NCBI GenBank assembly: GCA_964460905.1
Contig: CAYWRM010000067.1
Location: 1 to 8,034, forward strand
DNA: 8,034 nt
Direction: 5' to 3'
Source of the DNA: GCA-002708315 sp964460905
Lineage (GTDB): Bacteria > Bacteroidota > Bacteroidia > Bacteroidales > F082
Shown one piece after another: positions 6,361 to 8,034 of the stretch. Each line of letters starts with the position of its first letter. The first letter of the stretch is position 1. The notes under the pieces are model-generated. The model was not told the origin of the DNA and made no database searches. It saw only the letters and a program-made list of their open reading frames with translations. Made by a program: the position numbers and the translations under genes.

Positions 6361-6741
6361 ATGAAAACAGTAGAAAAATCAGGGTTGGTAATAGTAATAA
6401 TGATTCTTTCCATGATTACTATTTCAAGTTGTACATCACTTGAAGAAAAAAGAGAAAAATTTCTTAAAACATCTAATAATACTAAATATGACGGTTCGAG
6501 AGAAATTTTCAACATGTATCTTATTGCGGAAGGAGATATGCTTGTTGTAATAGAGAAATATAAAAATAAGGAGGCTTATAACGATGCAAATAGTAATGCT
6601 GAACAAGAGTTGAATAAATTTTTAACTGAAATGCCAAATTCTTTTTTAAATGAAATAAAAGACGATTTGAAATATAATGAACTAGAGATTCGTATTTACG
6701 TAAATAATAAAATTCACGGCAAGAAAAAAAGTAAGTTATAA
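6361..6741 (+). CDS. Small predicted lipoprotein of unknown function
   Basis: A 126-aa protein with a basic start, a hydrophobic stretch (about residues 8-21) and a lipobox ISSC at 21-24, so signal peptidase II should cleave before C24 and the protein should be lipid-anchored on the periplasmic or outer-membrane side. The mature part is short, charged and probably helical, with Glu/Lys/Asn-rich segments and a Lys-rich tail (GKKKSKL). I recognise no family. The ATG at 6361 follows an A-rich leader. It is the first gene after the second attC-like site (core at 6262-6268), so in a cassette reading it is the first gene of the next cassette. Its TAA shares one base with the following ATG (TAATG), indicating translational coupling. 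Confidence 0.75.
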   Translation: MKTVEKSGLVIVIMILSMITISSCTSLEEKREKFLKTSNNTKYDGSREIFNMYLIAEGDMLVVIEKYKNKEAYNDANSNAEQELNKFLTEMPNSFLNEIKDDLKYNELEIRIYVNNKIHGKKKSKL

Positions 6742-7013
6742 TGAAAAGTATTCAATTAGTACAAGGAGGCACAGTAGATGTTAAAGGTGTTTCGCAAGAA
6801 GATTATTATTCTTTAAGTTGGGATGGCCTAACTAATTTTGGCTATATACAAAAAGTTGGACTTGATAATTATAATATGTATTTATGGTCTGACGGAGATG
6901 GACCAGAGCGAAAAAACGGAAAAAATTATTACACATGTAATACTTTCTTAAAAACAATGAAGAAACTACACAAATGTTACCCCAATATTAATATATGTGT
7001 GATATTTATGTAG
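6741..7013 (+). CDS. Hypothetical 90-aa protein
   Basis: Starts on the overlapping TAATG at the end of the lipoprotein gene, which supports the start and the reading frame. The N-terminal two thirds has a globular look (SIQLVQGGTVDVKGVSQEDYYSLSWDG, given here as an N-terminal stretch of 20 plus 6 residues; then NMYLWSDGDGP and KNGKNYYTC), with aromatic residues and acidic turns. The end (about 70-90) is Cys- and Ile-rich and runs to an amber codon. There is no signal peptide or membrane segment. I recognise no family. A 100-nt gap follows before the next likely start, unlike the coupled starts around it, so the C-terminus may be shortened by a frameshift or early stop. Coding is likely because of the coupled start and plausible composition. 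Confidence 0.6.
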   Translation: MKSIQLVQGGTVDVKGVSQEDYYSLSWDGLTNFGYIQKVGLDNYNMYLWSDGDGPERKNGKNYYTCNTFLKTMKKLHKCYPNINICVIFM

Positions 7014-7028
7014 AAATATACAGCATTT

Positions 7029-7059
7029 ATCTTTTTGAAAATTAATATGAAAAAAAGAT
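7029..7059. repeat. Weak inverted repeat in the 7014-7113 gap
   Basis: ATCTTTTT (7029-7036) and AAAAAGAT (7052-7059) can pair around a 15-nt loop. In such A/T-rich DNA this may be chance. There is no T-run after it, so it is not a convincing terminator. A TATTTG (7072-7077) downstream resembles the 3' part of the Bacteroidota -7 element TAnnTTTG, but no -33 element sits at the right distance. Confidence 0.2.
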
Positions 7060-7113
7060 GTTTATAATAAATATTTGAAAAAACGAAAAAGAAAAAAATT
7101 AATCGAAATAATC

Positions 7114-7422
7114 ATGAATAGTTTATTGAAAAAACATTTTCCAATAATAGCATTGTTTATAACATCGATCATAATCACTATTGGTTTTAAAATTCACTCA
7201 ACAATCAAATATGGACAATCCGATAACAGTATCGGATTGTATATTGGTTTTACAGCCTTATTCTTTGTCGGGTTAAGTATTTACTTTCTTCCGACAATAA
7301 TCTCATTTTATCGGAAAAACTCAAAAAGATTGTGGCTTTTCTTTCTAGCAAATTTTCTACTAGGATGGTTATTACTACCCTATATTTATTTGTTTTATAA
7401 ATCAACTGATTCTAAACAATGA
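7114..7422 (+). CDS. Three-helix membrane protein resembling the superinfection immunity family (PF14373)
   Basis: I choose the ATG at 7114 (102 aa). A TTG at 7075 in the same frame would add 13 residues that are mostly Lys/Arg/Ile and is less convincing. Three hydrophobic segments are visible: about 9-25, 41-66 and 73-95. The block YFLPTIISFYRKNSKR (57-72) followed by LWLFFLANFLLGW (73-85) matches my recollection of the Imm_superinfect family (T4 Imm relatives: FLPTI, a basic loop, then a LLNxxLGW helix). In phage T4 the family blocks DNA entry by a second phage. Many bacterial members are uncharacterised, so function here is inference. The gene carries a perfect 10-bp inverted repeat at 7215-7240. 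Its TGA overlaps the next ATG (ATGA), so the next gene is co-translated. Confidence 0.7.
   Translation: MNSLLKKHFPIIALFITSIIITIGFKIHSTIKYGQSDNSIGLYIGFTALFFVGLSIYFLPTIISFYRKNSKRLWLFFLANFLLGWLLLPYIYLFYKSTDSKQ
7215..7240. repeat. Perfect 10-bp inverted repeat inside the membrane-protein gene
   Basis: ACAATCCGAT (7215-7224) and ATCGGATTGT (7231-7240) are exact reverse complements around the 6-nt loop AACAGT. The pair encodes the loop between the first and second membrane segments. It could be an mRNA hairpin, a protein-binding site or chance. Confidence 0.6.
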
Positions 7423-8034
7423 AAATAATAACTATAGCACTACTAGCATTTTTAATAATTATAGAAATTCAAGCACAAACTGACACTTCTGAATTTCAGA
7501 ATTTTTTCAAAGGAGAAAAGGAAGTGTTTCTGTCTGAAGGTTTACTAAAAGCAAAAGGGCTTAAATTAAGAATGGAATACCCTAAAGCCTGGTCTGCAAG
7601 GGAAGGCAAGAGACCGCAAGTATTACAGTTTTTTAAAAGTCCAGAGTTATTTGAAATGGCTTCAATAAGTATGATGCAAATTTCAAAATTATATGACGGT
7701 ACTGTAGAAGAACTTGAGTACTATTCTAAAGAAATTGCTGATGAATTATTATCAGACACAATGATGAAATCAACATTAAAATTAAATGATGATGTTTTAA
7801 TAGAGGAATATGAGTATTTTAAAACTAGAATAAGTAATCTAGACGCAGTTTTTTCATCGTGCAAAATTACTACTCCTGGAAATGCGGATATTGGTGATAT
7901 AAGAATGTATTCTCAGATATATATGCTTATCTATAAAGATTTTTATGTAATAATCCATTATATGATTCAGCAACACTCCAATGAGTCAGAAAATCAGTTT
8001 AATAGTAGAATCAAAGAATATATTCCTCTTCTAA
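7419..8034 (+). CDS. Secreted or periplasmic protein of unknown function, cut by the window end
   Basis: An open frame starts at the ATG of the ATGA overlap with the preceding gene and runs 205 codons without a stop to the window edge, so the C-terminus is missing. The N-terminus is a signal peptide: MKII, a hydrophobic core to about residue 15, then EIQA|QTD with likely cleavage after A19. The mature part (LKAKGLKLRMEYPKAW near 43-58, QVLQFFKSP near 67-75, later MYSQIYMLIYKDFYVIIHYM) alternates beta-like and helical stretches. It has the style of Bacteroidota periplasmic proteins that examine a short peptide or lipid (PsbP-like or similar), but I recognise no family securely. The coupled start argues that it belongs to the same small operon as the membrane protein. 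Confidence 0.75.
   Translation, partial: MKIITIALLAFLIIIEIQAQTDTSEFQNFFKGEKEVFLSEGLLKAKGLKLRMEYPKAWSAREGKRPQVLQFFKSPELFEMASISMMQISKLYDGTVEELEYYSKEIADELLSDTMMKSTLKLNDDVLIEEYEYFKTRISNLDAVFSSCKITTPGNADIGDIRMYSQIYMLIYKDFYVIIHYMIQQHSNESENQFNSRIKEYIPLL

Noticed and set aside
1..8034. tRNA, rRNA, CRISPR array, insertion sequence or integrase gene
   Set aside because: I saw no cloverleaf, no regularly spaced repeats, and no transposase or tyrosine recombinase motifs in any frame. The integron reading therefore rests on the sites alone.

Overview
The window is AT-rich (by eye about one third G+C). Genes start after A-rich leaders with no clear Shine-Dalgarno sequence, codon use is A/T-heavy, and the recognisable proteins resemble those of Bacteroidota, probably a flavobacterium-like organism. 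This assignment is inference from style and recalled family resemblance. All convincing genes are on the + strand.

Layout: (1) 1-361 is non-coding. It holds a 120-bp imperfect dyad ending in GTTAGGC (49-169) that looks like an integron attC site, then a long A/T-rich hairpin (240-302). (2) 362-5986 is a tight four-gene operon with overlaps of 20, 8 and 8 nt: a cytosolic 5'-nucleotidase (PF06189/cN-I type), a short DNA methyltransferase-like protein with SAM motif I but no NPPY, an Eco57I-like methyltransferase with NPPY but an unusual motif I and a Cys cluster, and a large fusion of a GIY-YIG (T5orf172-like) nuclease to an SF2 helicase. This reads as a restriction-modification-like defence system whose methyltransferase is split over two polypeptides, with an attached nucleotidase. 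(3) 5987-6360 is non-coding and holds a second attC-like site (6139-6268). It closely resembles the first: a TGCTAA/TTAGCA inner hairpin at the same place, a 67-nt terminal loop of equal length, and the same 5-nt spacer before GTTAGG. (4) 6361-8034 holds four small genes: a lipoprotein, an unrecognised 90-aa protein, a three-helix membrane protein resembling the superinfection-immunity family (PF14373), and a secreted protein cut by the window end.

How it fits together: both attC-like sites lie in the orientation expected for gene cassettes (gene, then attC at its 3' end). The operon would therefore be a single cassette of about 6.1 kb (about 164-6262), very large for an integron cassette. 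The next cassette, which may carry a small membrane or immunity-like cluster, would begin at 6263. No integrase gene is visible, so this could be a cassette array far from its integrase or an integrase-less cluster. The two main points to follow up are the four-gene nucleotidase/split-methyltransferase/GIY-YIG-helicase module and the paired attC-like sites around it.
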